In this document: one piece after another, positions 8,651 to 17,071 of the stretch | Layout of the letters: every line of letters starts with the position of its first letter | How positions within the stretch are numbered: position 1 is the stretch's first letter | Assembly (NCBI GenBank): GCA_913061235.1 | Contig: CAJXTB010000007.1 | Location: 62,001-126,000, forward strand | Source of the DNA: an uncultured Pseudomonadota bacterium | GTDB taxonomy: Bacteria; Myxococcota_A; UBA796; GCA-2862545 | Length of the DNA stretch: 64,000 nucleotides | Reading direction: 5' to 3' | Position numbers and translations under genes: made by a program | The notes under the pieces: model-generated | The model's database searches: none | Seen by the model: the letters and a program-made list of their open reading frames with translations, nothing else | What the model was told of the DNA's origin: nothing

Positions 8651-11052
8651 GTTGCAACCTTGCGTACACGTACTGCACACTTCTTGTAGTCGGGCTGCTT
8701 ACTGAAGGGGTCGTGAGCGTCCAAGGTCACGTAGTTGATGAGCAGGCGCTCATCGAAGAAGGGGACGAACACGCTTCCCGGCGGTGGTGAGCCGCGACCG
8801 TCAATCCACACGGGAAGGTCGATGTGACCGCGGCGCGACTCCACGCGAACTTGGTCGCCATTTCCAACCCCAAGCGCTGTCGCGTCTTGGCGGTGCATCT
8901 CGATGTACGCCTGTGGCATGGCGCGGCGAAGCTGTGGAATCCGACCGGTCATGGTGCCTGTATGCCAGTGCTCAATCACACGGCCGGTACACAACCATAG
9001 CGGGTACTCGTCGTCTGGCATCTCGGGTGGGTCCACGTACGGTGAGGACCAGATCTGCGCACGGTCGTCGCCAGAGGTCGAGTGGTAGAAGGCGTGCTCG
9101 GCGCCTTGTGGAACGTAGGGGTCGTCGAACTCTGCAAAGCGGTAGCGGGTCTCGCGCCAGGTGCCGTCTTCCTGCTCGACTACCGGCCAGCGCAGGCCGC
9201 GGCTCTTCACGTACTCGGTGTACGGCGCGAGGTCTTTGTGCTTGAGGCGCGAGAACAGTCGGTACTCCTCAAAGAGCTGCTGGTCGACGTTGATGTCGTA
9301 GTACCGGTTCCAGTCCCACACGGGGACTTCGTTGCCGGCTTCGTCGGTCATCTTGAACAGGAACTCGCCGTCCTTGTCCATCATGCCTTCGTAGCCGCGC
9401 TCGAACAGCTTGCGCGCCAGAGCGATGGTCTGCCAGCAGTCGTCGCGGGCCTGGCCTGGGGGCATGACCTGACGGAACCACTGCTGGGTCCGGCGCTCTG
9501 AGTTGCCGAACATGCCGTTCTTCTCAACCCAAAGGGCAGCGGGTAGCACCAGGTCGGCAATCTCGGTTGTTGCCGTTGGGTAGACGTCGCTCACAATCAT
9601 GAACTTGTCTGGGTCTGCTACGCCGGGATCGATGAGCTTGGCCCGGTTGGGCATGGTCTGGCCTGGATTGGTGACCTGGACGAAGATGGTGTGAATCGAC
9701 TCTGGGTCTTCACTCTTGGGGGTACACCACGACTCGAACATGGCCACGGTGTGCTTGCCTGGCTTTGCGTTGACCCGCCCAGCAGGCACGTTCCAGTACT
9801 CTTCGGACTGAGCACGATGGGCGTCATTTGCCACAACGCGTCCACCGGGAAGGGCGTGGGCGAGGGTGCCGACTTCGCGAGCTGTGCCACATGCCGACGG
9901 TTGGCCGGTGAGGCTGGTCGGATTGTCGCCGGGACGGCCAATGTGACCTGAGAACAGATGAACACCGTGCACCAATGTGTTGATGGCGGTGCCGCGTGTG
10001 TGCTGGTTCATGCCCATGCACCACAGGCTCGTAATCTTCAGGTCCGGGTTGCCGAAGAGGTCCGCGAGCATGCGAATCTTATCCGCTGAAACGCCGCTAA
10101 TTCGAGCAACCTCGTCTGGCGTGTACGGCTCTAGACCTTCCTGGAACTGCTCGAACGTGATGGCCTCGCCCTTGAGGGTAGGACTGTCTGCCTCGTGGCC
10201 ACGGAAGTTGCAGTGCTTCTCCACGAAGTCGCGGTTCCACGTTCCGTTTCGCAGCAACAGATGCAGGATGCCGTTGGCGATGGCCAGGTCACTCTGCGGG
10301 GTGAACTCGAGGTACTCGTCGGCGTGAGCTGTGGTCCGCGTACGCCGCGTGCCAATGTCGATAAGCGTGACGGTCTCGCCGCGTGAGCGCCGGTCGATGA
10401 ACCGGGAGAACAGCACAGGGTGCATCTCTGCGGGGTTGTTGCCCCAGGTGATGATGACGTCGCACTCATCGAGGTCCTGGAAGCATCCGTTCGGCTCATC
10501 GACGCCGTAGGTCGCAATGAACCCGGTCACGGCAGACGCCATGCACAGCCGCGCATTGGGGTCGATGTGGTTGTTGCCAAGGCCACCCTTCATGAACTTC
10601 TGTGCGGCGTAGCCTTCGGGAATCGTCCATTGGCCACTGCCGTAGAAAGCGAAGCCAGCGGGGTCGAGCATGACGCGGTCGGCCATGACTTCGAGAGCCT
10701 CGTCCCAGGACACGTCTACGAGAACGCCGTTCTTGCGTAGCTGTGGCGTGGTCAGGCGGTCTTCGCCGTACAACACGAGGCCGACGTGGTAGCCCTTCAT
10801 GCACAGAAGGCCCTTGTTGACGTCCGCTTCGCGGTCACCGGCAATGGCGACAACCTTGCCGCCCTTGGTGCCCACTTGGACGTGGCAGCCTGTGCCACAG
10901 AAGCGACAGGGGGCTTTGTCCCAGTTGATTCCGTCACCGGCCTGTAGGCGCGGGTCTGGCGCGTCCACCGGGGTGCCTGTGGCACGCGAGGCGGCGAGAG
11001 TGGCTGCGGTCATTGCAGAGAGCTTGAGAAATGTGCGGCGGTCAGTGGCCAT
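8647..11052 (-). CDS. napA: Periplasmic nitrate reductase catalytic subunit NapA
   Basis: An 801-residue molybdopterin oxidoreductase that reduces nitrate to nitrite in the periplasm. The N-terminus has a Tat signal (DRRTFLKLSA). The [4Fe-4S] site is Cys49, Cys52, Cys56 and Cys84, and the molybdenum ligand is Cys170 in NARLCMAS, the serine-protease-like spacing typical of NapA rather than NarG (Asp) or formate dehydrogenase (Sec). Length is usual for the family. Its ATG overlaps the napD stop by one base (TGATG). Neighbours napD, a NapB-like cytochrome and napF confirm the identity over assimilatory nitrate reductase. Confidence 0.95.
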   Translation of the reverse strand: MATDRRTFLKLSAMTAATLAASRATGTPVDAPDPRLQAGDGINWDKAPCRFCGTGCHVQVGTKGGKVVAIAGDREADVNKGLLCMKGYHVGLVLYGEDRLTTPQLRKNGVLVDVSWDEALEVMADRVMLDPAGFAFYGSGQWTIPEGYAAQKFMKGGLGNNHIDPNARLCMASAVTGFIATYGVDEPNGCFQDLDECDVIITWGNNPAEMHPVLFSRFIDRRSRGETVTLIDIGTRRTRTTAHADEYLEFTPQSDLAIANGILHLLLRNGTWNRDFVEKHCNFRGHEADSPTLKGEAITFEQFQEGLEPYTPDEVARISGVSADKIRMLADLFGNPDLKITSLWCMGMNQHTRGTAINTLVHGVHLFSGHIGRPGDNPTSLTGQPSACGTAREVGTLAHALPGGRVVANDAHRAQSEEYWNVPAGRVNAKPGKHTVAMFESWCTPKSEDPESIHTIFVQVTNPGQTMPNRAKLIDPGVADPDKFMIVSDVYPTATTEIADLVLPAALWVEKNGMFGNSERRTQQWFRQVMPPGQARDDCWQTIALARKLFERGYEGMMDKDGEFLFKMTDEAGNEVPVWDWNRYYDINVDQQLFEEYRLFSRLKHKDLAPYTEYVKSRGLRWPVVEQEDGTWRETRYRFAEFDDPYVPQGAEHAFYHSTSGDDRAQIWSSPYVDPPEMPDDEYPLWLCTGRVIEHWHTGTMTGRIPQLRRAMPQAYIEMHRQDATALGVGNGDQVRVESRRGHIDLPVWIDGRGSPPPGSVFVPFFDERLLINYVTLDAHDPFSKQPDYKKCAVRVRKVAT

Positions 11053-11303
11053 CAGTCCACCTCCGGTTCGGTATGAATGTCGGAGAAATCAGCGAATGCG
11101 AGCTCGATGAACCGCACGTCAGGATGCTTTTCAATCTTGCGCCAGACGTCTTTGTCGCCGTGGCGGTCGGCTGTGCAGGCAACGACGGGAATGCGGTCGC
11201 GGTCTACCGCTCCCACGGTGAGACGGGGGTCTTCGGAAAACTCACGAAGAATGCTAGGAATGTGCTCGGGCGCAACATGAACAACGGCGGAGACAACAGG
11301 CAT
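11052..11303 (-). CDS. napD: NapD, NapA signal-peptide chaperone
   Basis: An 83-residue protein from ATG 11303, starting MPVVSAVVHVAPEH, with the beta-alpha-beta pattern of the NapD family (pairs of short strands around VVACTADR and RFIELAFAD). NapD binds the Tat signal of NapA so that cofactor insertion precedes export. It overlaps the upstream NrfD-like gene and napA by one base each (TGATG), consistent with tight coupling to its client. Its small size and position immediately before napA make the call fairly secure despite low sequence conservation in this family. Confidence 0.82.
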   Translation of the reverse strand: MPVVSAVVHVAPEHIPSILREFSEDPRLTVGAVDRDRIPVVACTADRHGDKDVWRKIEKHPDVRFIELAFADFSDIHTEPEVD

Positions 11304-12583
11304 CAGTGGGCCTCCTCTGAGACGTGCATGTCGCCGCGGAACACGGCCACGGCAATCTTCAGGCCGAGTGTGAAGACAATCAGTCCCATGGCCCACACAC
11401 CCAGAGAGACCTTCCACTCCAGCGCATTGGGAAGGTACTCAACGATTTCGTGCAGTGTGGAGGGGACGAATCCAGGCACAATTAGGCCCAGTCCCTTCTC
11501 AACCCACAAGCCGAAGAGCGTGAGTACACAGGCAATGTCAATCAGCCACATGTGCTTGCCGGGGCGGGCGAAGATGAAGACGCCTGCCGCGATGGTGTTG
11601 AAGGATAGGGCGGTCCAGATCCAAGGAACCAGCGCGTTCTTTCCGTGTAGGCCGAAGTACAAGTACTGGGCGGATGCTGTGTGAGAGCCACCCGTGTACA
11701 GCTCAGTGAAGAGCTCGGAGCCGACCAAGAACAGGTTGAGGATGGTGGTCACGCGGAGGATGTTCAGCAGCGTGCGGATGGCGCCGTCTCCCACATGGAA
11801 GTCGGAGAATCGACGGATAATCTGCAGCGCGAGCACAATGAAGGCCGGCCCGCTGACGAAGGCGGAGACGATGAACCGCGGCGCGAGGATGGCGGTGTTC
11901 CAGAAGGGCCGTCCACCCAGGCCGCTGTACAAGAATGCCGTGACGGAGTGAATCGACACCGCCCACAAGATGGAGAGCAGCACGATGGGGATGTAGAACT
12001 TCGGGTTCGGCTTTCGCCCCAAGAAGCGCTGGTGCAGTAGGTAGCCGACCACATGCAGGTTCAACAGCAGGTAGCCATTGAGAACGATGACGTCCCACGT
12101 CAGCATGGAGATGGGCCAGTTGAACCGTCCGATGAACGGAATCATGTGCCAGACGCGGTCCGGGCGGCCAATGTCGACCGTCACGAACGAGATAGCGACA
12201 GCAACGGAGGCAATCGCTAGGATTTCTCCTACGATGACGACGTCATGCATTTCCTTGTCTTTGTACAGGTAGGCCGGAATCACCATCATCACAGCACCGG
12301 CAGCGAGGCCGACCGCGAAGGTGAAGTTGCCGATGTACATGCCCCAGGAGACGTGGTCGGTCATGGCTGTGACGCCCTGACCATTGACGACCTGGTGTAC
12401 GAAAGCATTGATACCAACAAGCCAGACCGCGGTCAGGACTGTCATCCAGACGTAGAACAGGGGGCCGCCATCCGTTGCAACGCCCAGGGCCTTCCAGATG
12501 AACTGCGGGTAGGACAGCACGGTCTCGGAGACACCGGCGGTGCCCTCTCCCTCGTGTGCATCACTTTGTGGTGTGGAACTCAC
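11303..12583 (-). CDS. NrfD/PsrC-type quinol-oxidising membrane subunit
   Basis: About 426 residues with eight to ten hydrophobic helices, related to NrfD, PsrC, DsrP and ActC. These proteins hold the quinol site and exchange electrons with a four-cluster iron-sulfur partner, here the gene just upstream. I chose GTG 12583, four bases after that gene's stop; an ATG at 12631 would overlap it by 44 bases and add a Ser/Thr-rich tail. Within this nap operon it occupies the place of NapC or NapGH, so I infer that it feeds electrons from the quinol pool toward NapA. Confidence 0.85.
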   Translation of the reverse strand: MSSTPQSDAHEGEGTAGVSETVLSYPQFIWKALGVATDGGPLFYVWMTVLTAVWLVGINAFVHQVVNGQGVTAMTDHVSWGMYIGNFTFAVGLAAGAVMMVIPAYLYKDKEMHDVVIVGEILAIASVAVAISFVTVDIGRPDRVWHMIPFIGRFNWPISMLTWDVIVLNGYLLLNLHVVGYLLHQRFLGRKPNPKFYIPIVLLSILWAVSIHSVTAFLYSGLGGRPFWNTAILAPRFIVSAFVSGPAFIVLALQIIRRFSDFHVGDGAIRTLLNILRVTTILNLFLVGSELFTELYTGGSHTASAQYLYFGLHGKNALVPWIWTALSFNTIAAGVFIFARPGKHMWLIDIACVLTLFGLWVEKGLGLIVPGFVPSTLHEIVEYLPNALEWKVSLGVWAMGLIVFTLGLKIAVAVFRGDMHVSEEAH

Positions 12584-12587
12584 GGTG

Positions 12588-13493
12588 TCACTCGTCGAAG
12601 AAGTAGAAGAAGCGGGGGAGCGTGCCAACATCCTCTTTGAGGACGAAGACGCGCTTGTTCTCGAGGACCCAGCGAATCTCGCTGTCCGGGTCGGCCAAGT
12701 CGCCGAAGACGCGAGCGCCAGTCGGGCAGGCCTCTAGACACGCTGGCAGGCGGCCCTTGCGGGTGCGGTGCAGACAGAACGTGCACTTCTCCATGACGCC
12801 TTGCGGGCGTACGCGGTTGGACAAGTAGGCTTGGTCCGGGTTGATTTCCTCTGCGGGAATCTCCGGCTTGGTCCAGTTGAAGCGACGTGCGTGGTACGGG
12901 CAAGCCGCTTCGCAGTACCGGCAGCCGATGCACCAGTCGTAGTCCACGACAACGATACCGTCGGACTCCTTCCAGGTGGCCTCAACAGGGCAGACCTTTA
13001 CGCACGGTGCGTTGTCGCACTGGTGGCACTGCACGGGCATGTAGAACTTGCCGGGCTTGGGCACGGGACCGTCGTAGTTGACCGTTCCGTTCTCCAGACT
13101 CATGCTTCCGTTGTCCATCTCCAACACGCGGATGTAGCTGTTGTTGGTGGGACGGTCGTGGTTGTTCTCTTCGTGGCAGGCCTTGCTGCAGTTGCGGCAA
13201 CCAATGCACACCGACAGGTTCAGCGCGTAGGCGAACTGCACGCCTGGAGTGGGGCGGACGTCCTCGACATGTACGGTAGCGCCGTACTCTTCGAGGGTCT
13301 TGGCCTCAATGCGGCGAAGGACCTTGTTCATGTCCTCGCGCGACATCTCTTTGTAGTGCCTCTGGATGAACTCATCGACGGACAGGTCGGCGGTCCACTC
13401 GGTGATGGGGGCAATCGCGCGAGCAAAGGCAGCGGCGCCGAGTGTGGCTCCACCGGCTTTCATTACGTTGCGGCGGGATGGGTCAAAGGCCAT
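12588..13493 (-). CDS. Periplasmic four-[4Fe-4S] protein (NrfC/PsrB type)
   Basis: A 301-residue protein with a Tat signal (SRRNVMKAGGATLG) and 16 cysteines in four groups: CIGCRNCSKAC, CHQCDNAPCVKVC, CIGCRYCEAAC and CTFC...CLEAC. This is the standard electron-wire partner of NrfD-type membrane proteins. Start ATG 13493 overlaps the stop of the lipoprotein cytochrome (TGATG). With the next gene it should form the quinol dehydrogenase module of this nap operon. It is longer than NapG-type ferredoxins and has no HEEN-type NapH partner. Confidence 0.9.
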   Translation of the reverse strand: MAFDPSRRNVMKAGGATLGAAAFARAIAPITEWTADLSVDEFIQRHYKEMSREDMNKVLRRIEAKTLEEYGATVHVEDVRPTPGVQFAYALNLSVCIGCRNCSKACHEENNHDRPTNNSYIRVLEMDNGSMSLENGTVNYDGPVPKPGKFYMPVQCHQCDNAPCVKVCPVEATWKESDGIVVVDYDWCIGCRYCEAACPYHARRFNWTKPEIPAEEINPDQAYLSNRVRPQGVMEKCTFCLHRTRKGRLPACLEACPTGARVFGDLADPDSEIRWVLENKRVFVLKEDVGTLPRFFYFFDE

Positions 13494-14092
13494 CAGTGAC
13501 CCTCCTGGTGCGAATCGTCTAGGTCGAGGTAGCGGTCGCGTGGTGGATGAACGGGCATCACTTGCTCGTAGGCAGGTGAGTGCGGGAAGTGGCAGTCGAC
13601 GCAGTTGTTGCGGTCGCGTCCGCCGCGCTGAAGGTCCCAATGGCCGGTCATGCCGCCGTGGGAGCCGTGGGTGTAGTCGCGGTACTGAACGCCATGGCAT
13701 TGAGCGCACAGGGTCATTGCGTCTGTGATGTCCAGCAGCTCGCCATCTGCGAGGTGCAGCTTGGTTCGGTCGTCAGACTGATGGCACGAATCGCAGCTTA
13801 GAGTGCCGTGCTCCAGTGCGACGTTTCCGTGGAAGTCCTGCGGAGCATCGTCGCGTTCCACCCAGGGGCCCTCGGCGTTGTCGCCGTGGCAGGTCGCACA
13901 GGGGACGCCAAGGCGAACTCCACGTGCGTCGGCCAGGTCAACGTCGGCGACGCCAAGACCGGGTGGCTGGTGGATGTGGACCGCGTGCGGCGCACCCTCT
14001 GTGGGACGCTCTGGGCCGAACTCACGGGACGGGTCTGTAAAGCCAGAGCCCGAACCACAAGCAGCGAGTAGTAGGAAAAAGATAGTGGACAT
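13493..14092 (-). CDS. Tetraheme cytochrome c lipoprotein, first gene of the nap operon
   Basis: A 199-residue lipoprotein (lipobox LAAC, cysteine at residue 12) with four CxxCH sites: CATCH, CDSCH, CAQCH and CVDCH, and extra histidines that could be distal ligands. It should receive electrons from the iron-sulfur/NrfD pair and pass them to the NapB-like cytochrome or NapA in the periplasm. An in-frame stop lies four codons before ATG 14092, so the short signal peptide is real unless an internal start is used. A sigma-54 promoter at 14106-14121 puts the transcript start only a few bases before the ATG. Confidence 0.83.
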   Translation of the reverse strand: MSTIFFLLLAACGSGSGFTDPSREFGPERPTEGAPHAVHIHQPPGLGVADVDLADARGVRLGVPCATCHGDNAEGPWVERDDAPQDFHGNVALEHGTLSCDSCHQSDDRTKLHLADGELLDITDAMTLCAQCHGVQYRDYTHGSHGGMTGHWDLQRGGRDRNNCVDCHFPHSPAYEQVMPVHPPRDRYLDLDDSHQEGH

Positions 14093-14102
14093 GAAGGTCG
14101 CC
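14085..14102. promoter_or_regulatory. Palindromic operator at the nap operon start
   Basis: On the plus strand GTGGACATGAAGGTCGCC: core GGAC-N6-GTCG, one mismatch from GGAC-N6-GTCC. It is very close to the porin site (shares GGACATG and AGGTC). It begins three bases after the sigma-54 -12 element and covers the predicted transcription start and the start codon. Confidence 0.5.
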
Positions 14103-14105
14103 TAA

Positions 14106-14121
14106 GCAGAAATCGTGCCAA
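14106..14121 (-). promoter_or_regulatory. Sigma-54 (-24/-12) promoter of the nap operon
   Basis: On the minus strand TTGGCACGATTTCTGC, matching TGGCACG-N4-TTGC except for one T to C. The GG and GC are ten bases apart. Predicted transcription start is near 14094, giving an almost leaderless message for the first cytochrome gene. Confidence 0.68.
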
Positions 14122-14232
14122 CTCTGGCAGCAGAATCTGGGGTGAAATCGTACAATCGAGGTCGTCAAACGGGGGAGAAGGCACATGGGGGTGTGCGGTT
14201 TGCCACAGCCGGATGCGTGGCATCTGACGAGG

Positions 14233-14649
14233 TCAGCCTTCGACGTGAACAGCGGGTACGACCGGTTTCCGGCGACTGGCCTTCGTTGCGCAAGGGCCCG
14301 GTTCCCCGACGAATGCCCAGTGCCTCACCGCACCGGGGGCATGGCTGATCACCGAGCCAACGACGACGGCTGCAATCAGACAGGTCAACGTCCACTCGGG
14401 CTGAAGTAGGGCGAATCCGAGCAGCGAGATCTTGCTGACCGCCGCCCAAAAATGCAGGTAGCGGAACACATCTGAGCCGTAGCGAACAACGTCATCACCA
14501 AGCAGCGCGAAGCCACTTGCGAACAGCACAGCCACGGCCCCCTCGTCGAGAGGCTGGCCGATAACGGCGTTGCCACCAACGAACATCACCGACACTAGGT
14601 GGACTGTTCGCGCGCCGATTCGAAACCAGCGTTGCCCGCGGTACTTCAT
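14233..14649 (-). CDS. Small integral membrane protein of the denitrification island
   Basis: A 138-residue protein with about four hydrophobic helices (around residues 10-30, 38-55, 62-80 and 85-108) and a polar, basic tail. Conserved-looking polar motifs include [11 protein letters not shown] and [10 protein letters not shown], with histidines in or near the membrane that could bind heme or metal. I chose ATG 14649: GGAG sits six bases before it, and the upstream ATG at 14661 lies in the operator. It has its own sigma-54 promoter and shares a 17-base leader with nnrS. I do not recognise a named family; the co-regulation suggests nitrogen-oxide metabolism. Confidence 0.65.
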   Translation of the reverse strand: MKYRGQRWFRIGARTVHLVSVMFVGGNAVIGQPLDEGAVAVLFASGFALLGDDVVRYGSDVFRYLHFWAAVSKISLLGFALLQPEWTLTCLIAAVVVGSVISHAPGAVRHWAFVGEPGPCATKASRRKPVVPAVHVEG

Positions 14650-14659
14650 TCCAAACTCC

Positions 14660-14677
14660 ATGGACTTTAAAATCCAG
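14660..14677. promoter_or_regulatory. Palindromic operator between the small membrane gene and nirK
   Basis: ATGGACTTTAAAATCCAG: core GGAC-N6-ATCC, one mismatch from the perfect form. It directly follows the -12 element of the minus-strand sigma-54 promoter and covers its start site. The flank AAAGTCCATGGAGTTTG (minus strand) is identical at nnrS. nirK starts 173 bases away on the other side. Confidence 0.55.
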
Positions 14678-14691
14678 CAAGTTTCATGCCA
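14677..14691 (-). promoter_or_regulatory. Sigma-54 (-24/-12) promoter of the small membrane gene
   Basis: Minus strand TGGCATGAAACTTGC: GG-N10-GC spacing is exact, and the only departure from TGGCACG-N4-TTGC is one C to T. Transcription would begin near 14665, about 16 bases before ATG 14649. Confidence 0.65.
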
Positions 14692-14849
14692 CGGTGGTGG
14701 AGCGGTTGTGCTGGCCATGCCTTGCCCGCTGGGAACCGCGAAACACAGATGCGGCGGGGCAAGAAAAAGTGGGGGTGGCGAAGGTCTGCTACAGCAACTC
14801 TCTGGGCGAGCGTGTTAATAGATGTCGTTATCCACTAAGAGGAAATGTC

Positions 14850-16331
14850 ATGCGTTCCATCCTTCTTGCCCTCGCAACTCTCACGGCTTGCCAGGCTCCG
14901 CCTGCTGCCGTGGCTCCAGTCCCCTTCACTACGGGGGGCTCCGCTGCCGGTGACTTTGGACCGCCTGTTGGTGACCCGATTATCGCCGAGCTGACCAACG
15001 CTCCGAATGTTCCGCCCCCCATTGATCGGGACGAACCCGCTACGGTTGTGGTCAACCTCGAAGTCGTTGAAAAGGTCATGCCCATTAGCGAAGGCGTGGA
15101 CTACACCATGTGGACATTTGGCGGCGAAGTTCCTGGAAAGTTCATCCGCGTTCGGCAAGGTGACACGGTGGAGTTCCATCTTCAGAACCACCCTGACAAC
15201 CGCATGCCGCACAACATCGACCTGCATGCTGTGACCGGTCCAGGCGGTGGTGCTGCCAGCAGCTTTACCGCTCCGGGTCATGAGTCACAGTTCACGTTCC
15301 AGGCACTTAATCAAGGCATCTACGTCTACCATTGCGCCACCGCGCCGGTAGGCATGCACATTGCCAACGGCATGTACGGCATGATTCTCGTGGAGCCGCC
15401 CGAAGGACTTCCGCCGGTAGACCGCGAATACTACGTCATGCAGGGCGACTTCTACACGGTCGGCAAGTATCGCGAGAAGGGCTTGCAGCCGTTCGATATG
15501 CAGAAGGCCATTGAAGAGAACGCGACCTACGTTCTGTTCAATGGTGCAGAAGGCTCACTGACCGGAGACAACGCGCTTCAAGCGAATGTAGGCGAGACGG
15601 TTCGGTTGTTCGTCGGTAACGGCGGGCCCAATCTTGTCTCTTCGTTCCATGTCATTGGCGAGATCTTCGACCGCGTCTACACCGACGGCGGCACCTTCCC
15701 GCAAGAGAATGTCCAGACAACGCTTGTGGCCTCGGGTGGCGCGACCATGGTGGAGTTTGATGTTGAAGTTCCTGGCACCTACGTGCTCGTGGACCACAGC
15801 ATCTTCCGCGCGTTCAACAAGGGTGCCATTGGCATGCTGAAGGTGGACGGACCGGAATCGCTGGGCGTGTACTCCGGACTGGAGCTCGACAGCATCTACG
15901 TGGGTGACCTTGGCGACCACGAAGGCATCATTGCCGCCGTCACCGAGGCCGAAGCCGGAGGTACCGTTACGCTCGAGCAACAGATTGCCGCTGGTGAAGC
16001 GTTGTTCGGCGGAAGCTGCTCCGCATGTCACCAGACGACTGGCACGGGTGTTGAGGGTGTGTTCCCGCCACTCGCTGGGTCCGACTTCTTGATGGCCGAC
16101 AAAGAGCGTTCGATCGGTATTGTGCTGAACGGACTCACCGGGCCGGTCACCGTCAATGGCAGCGACTACAACAGTGTCATGCCGCCAATGCGTCAGCTCA
16201 ATGACGACGAGATTGCCCATATCCTGACCTACGTGCGCAACAGCTGGGGCAACTCCGGTGACGCTGTGACCGCCGAAGAAGTCGCGACCGTCCGTTCCAC
16301 TACAGATGCTCCAGCAGGCGCGGCGCACTGA
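14850..16331 (+). CDS. nirK: Copper nitrite reductase NirK with C-terminal cytochrome c domain
   Basis: A 493-residue lipoprotein (lipobox LTAC, residue 12) that reduces nitrite to NO. Two cupredoxin domains carry a complete set of ligands: type 1 copper His121, Cys162, His170, Met175; type 2 copper His126, His161, His316; catalytic Asp124 and His267. After about residue 350 a linker leads to a class I cytochrome c domain with Cys390-Ser-Ala-Cys393-His394 and a later Met (MPPM). Such fused NirK proteins carry their own electron donor. Start ATG 14850 has AAGAGGAA upstream. The gene overlaps nirV (TGATG). No clear sigma-54 element precedes it. Confidence 0.95.
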   Translation: MRSILLALATLTACQAPPAAVAPVPFTTGGSAAGDFGPPVGDPIIAELTNAPNVPPPIDRDEPATVVVNLEVVEKVMPISEGVDYTMWTFGGEVPGKFIRVRQGDTVEFHLQNHPDNRMPHNIDLHAVTGPGGGAASSFTAPGHESQFTFQALNQGIYVYHCATAPVGMHIANGMYGMILVEPPEGLPPVDREYYVMQGDFYTVGKYREKGLQPFDMQKAIEENATYVLFNGAEGSLTGDNALQANVGETVRLFVGNGGPNLVSSFHVIGEIFDRVYTDGGTFPQENVQTTLVASGGATMVEFDVEVPGTYVLVDHSIFRAFNKGAIGMLKVDGPESLGVYSGLELDSIYVGDLGDHEGIIAAVTEAEAGGTVTLEQQIAAGEALFGGSCSACHQTTGTGVEGVFPPLAGSDFLMADKERSIGIVLNGLTGPVTVNGSDYNSVMPPMRQLNDDEIAHILTYVRNSWGNSGDAVTAEEVATVRSTTDAPAGAAH

Positions 16332-17071
16332 TGCTGTGGTGGTTGGCCATTGCTGCGGCAGGGGACGGAGTTGCGATACAGGCCGGTTCTTATGAGCCGC
16401 TGTATCCAGTAGACCCCGCCGTTCCGCGCACGTTCGTCTCGTCGTTCATTCTGGACGCGACCCCTGTCACCCGCGCCGATTTTTCGGCATTTGTGGCAGA
16501 GAACGAACGTTGGCAGCGGGAGCGCGTTCCCGCCGTACTGGCTGACCCCGGCTACCTCGCGTCTTGGTCGGGACCGACCGAACCACCTGCACCCTTGGAC
16601 ACCCCCGTGACCGAGGTGAGCTGGTTCGCGGCTCGCGCGTACTGTGAGTGGCGAGGTGCTCGTCTGCCTACCGAAGATGAGTGGGAGTACGTGTCCCGGG
16701 CGTCTGAGGACAGCCTTGACGCGAGCAAGGATGACGCCTGGCTTGCCAGGACGTTGGCTTGGTATGGCTCACCGCGAACGGCGGGAAGTGGCCGAGTAGG
16801 CCAACATGCGCCCAATGCCCACGGCGTGCATGACATGCATGGTTTGGTGTGGGAATGGGTCGAAGACTTCAACAACACGCTGTTTGGTACAGACGTTCGC
16901 GAGGGCGGAGACGCCGAGACCTTGCGCTTCTGCGGCTCGGGTACGCTGTCGGCCACGGATGTGAGTGACTACGCGACCTTTATGCGCATTGCCTACCGAA
17001 GCTCGCTGCAAGGCAAGTACACAACGCGCGGCATGGGTTTTCGCTGCGCAGCTGACCAGGAGTCGCCATGA
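16331..17071 (+). CDS. nirV: NirV, FGE-sulfatase-domain protein
   Basis: A 246-residue exported protein of the SUMF1/formylglycine-generating-enzyme fold: it has VTEVSWFAARAYCEWRG, LPTEDEWEYVSR, HGVHDMHGLVWEWVED and the closing GMGFRCA, all hallmarks of the fold. Proteins of this type beside nirK are named NirV; their exact role is unsettled, perhaps NirK maturation. It has a short signal peptide (LAIAAAG). It overlaps nirK by one base and the SCO gene by four (ATGA), so the three are one translational unit. Confidence 0.85.
   Translation: MLWWLAIAAAGDGVAIQAGSYEPLYPVDPAVPRTFVSSFILDATPVTRADFSAFVAENERWQRERVPAVLADPGYLASWSGPTEPPAPLDTPVTEVSWFAARAYCEWRGARLPTEDEWEYVSRASEDSLDASKDDAWLARTLAWYGSPRTAGSGRVGQHAPNAHGVHDMHGLVWEWVEDFNNTLFGTDVREGGDAETLRFCGSGTLSATDVSDYATFMRIAYRSSLQGKYTTRGMGFRCAADQESP

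Noticed and set aside
14710-14820. Sigma-54-like elements upstream of nirK (TGGC...TTGC near 14720 and TGGC...CTGC near 14776)
   Set aside because: The GG to GC spacing is nine bases in both, and sigma-54 promoters need ten, so I did not call a promoter for nirK.
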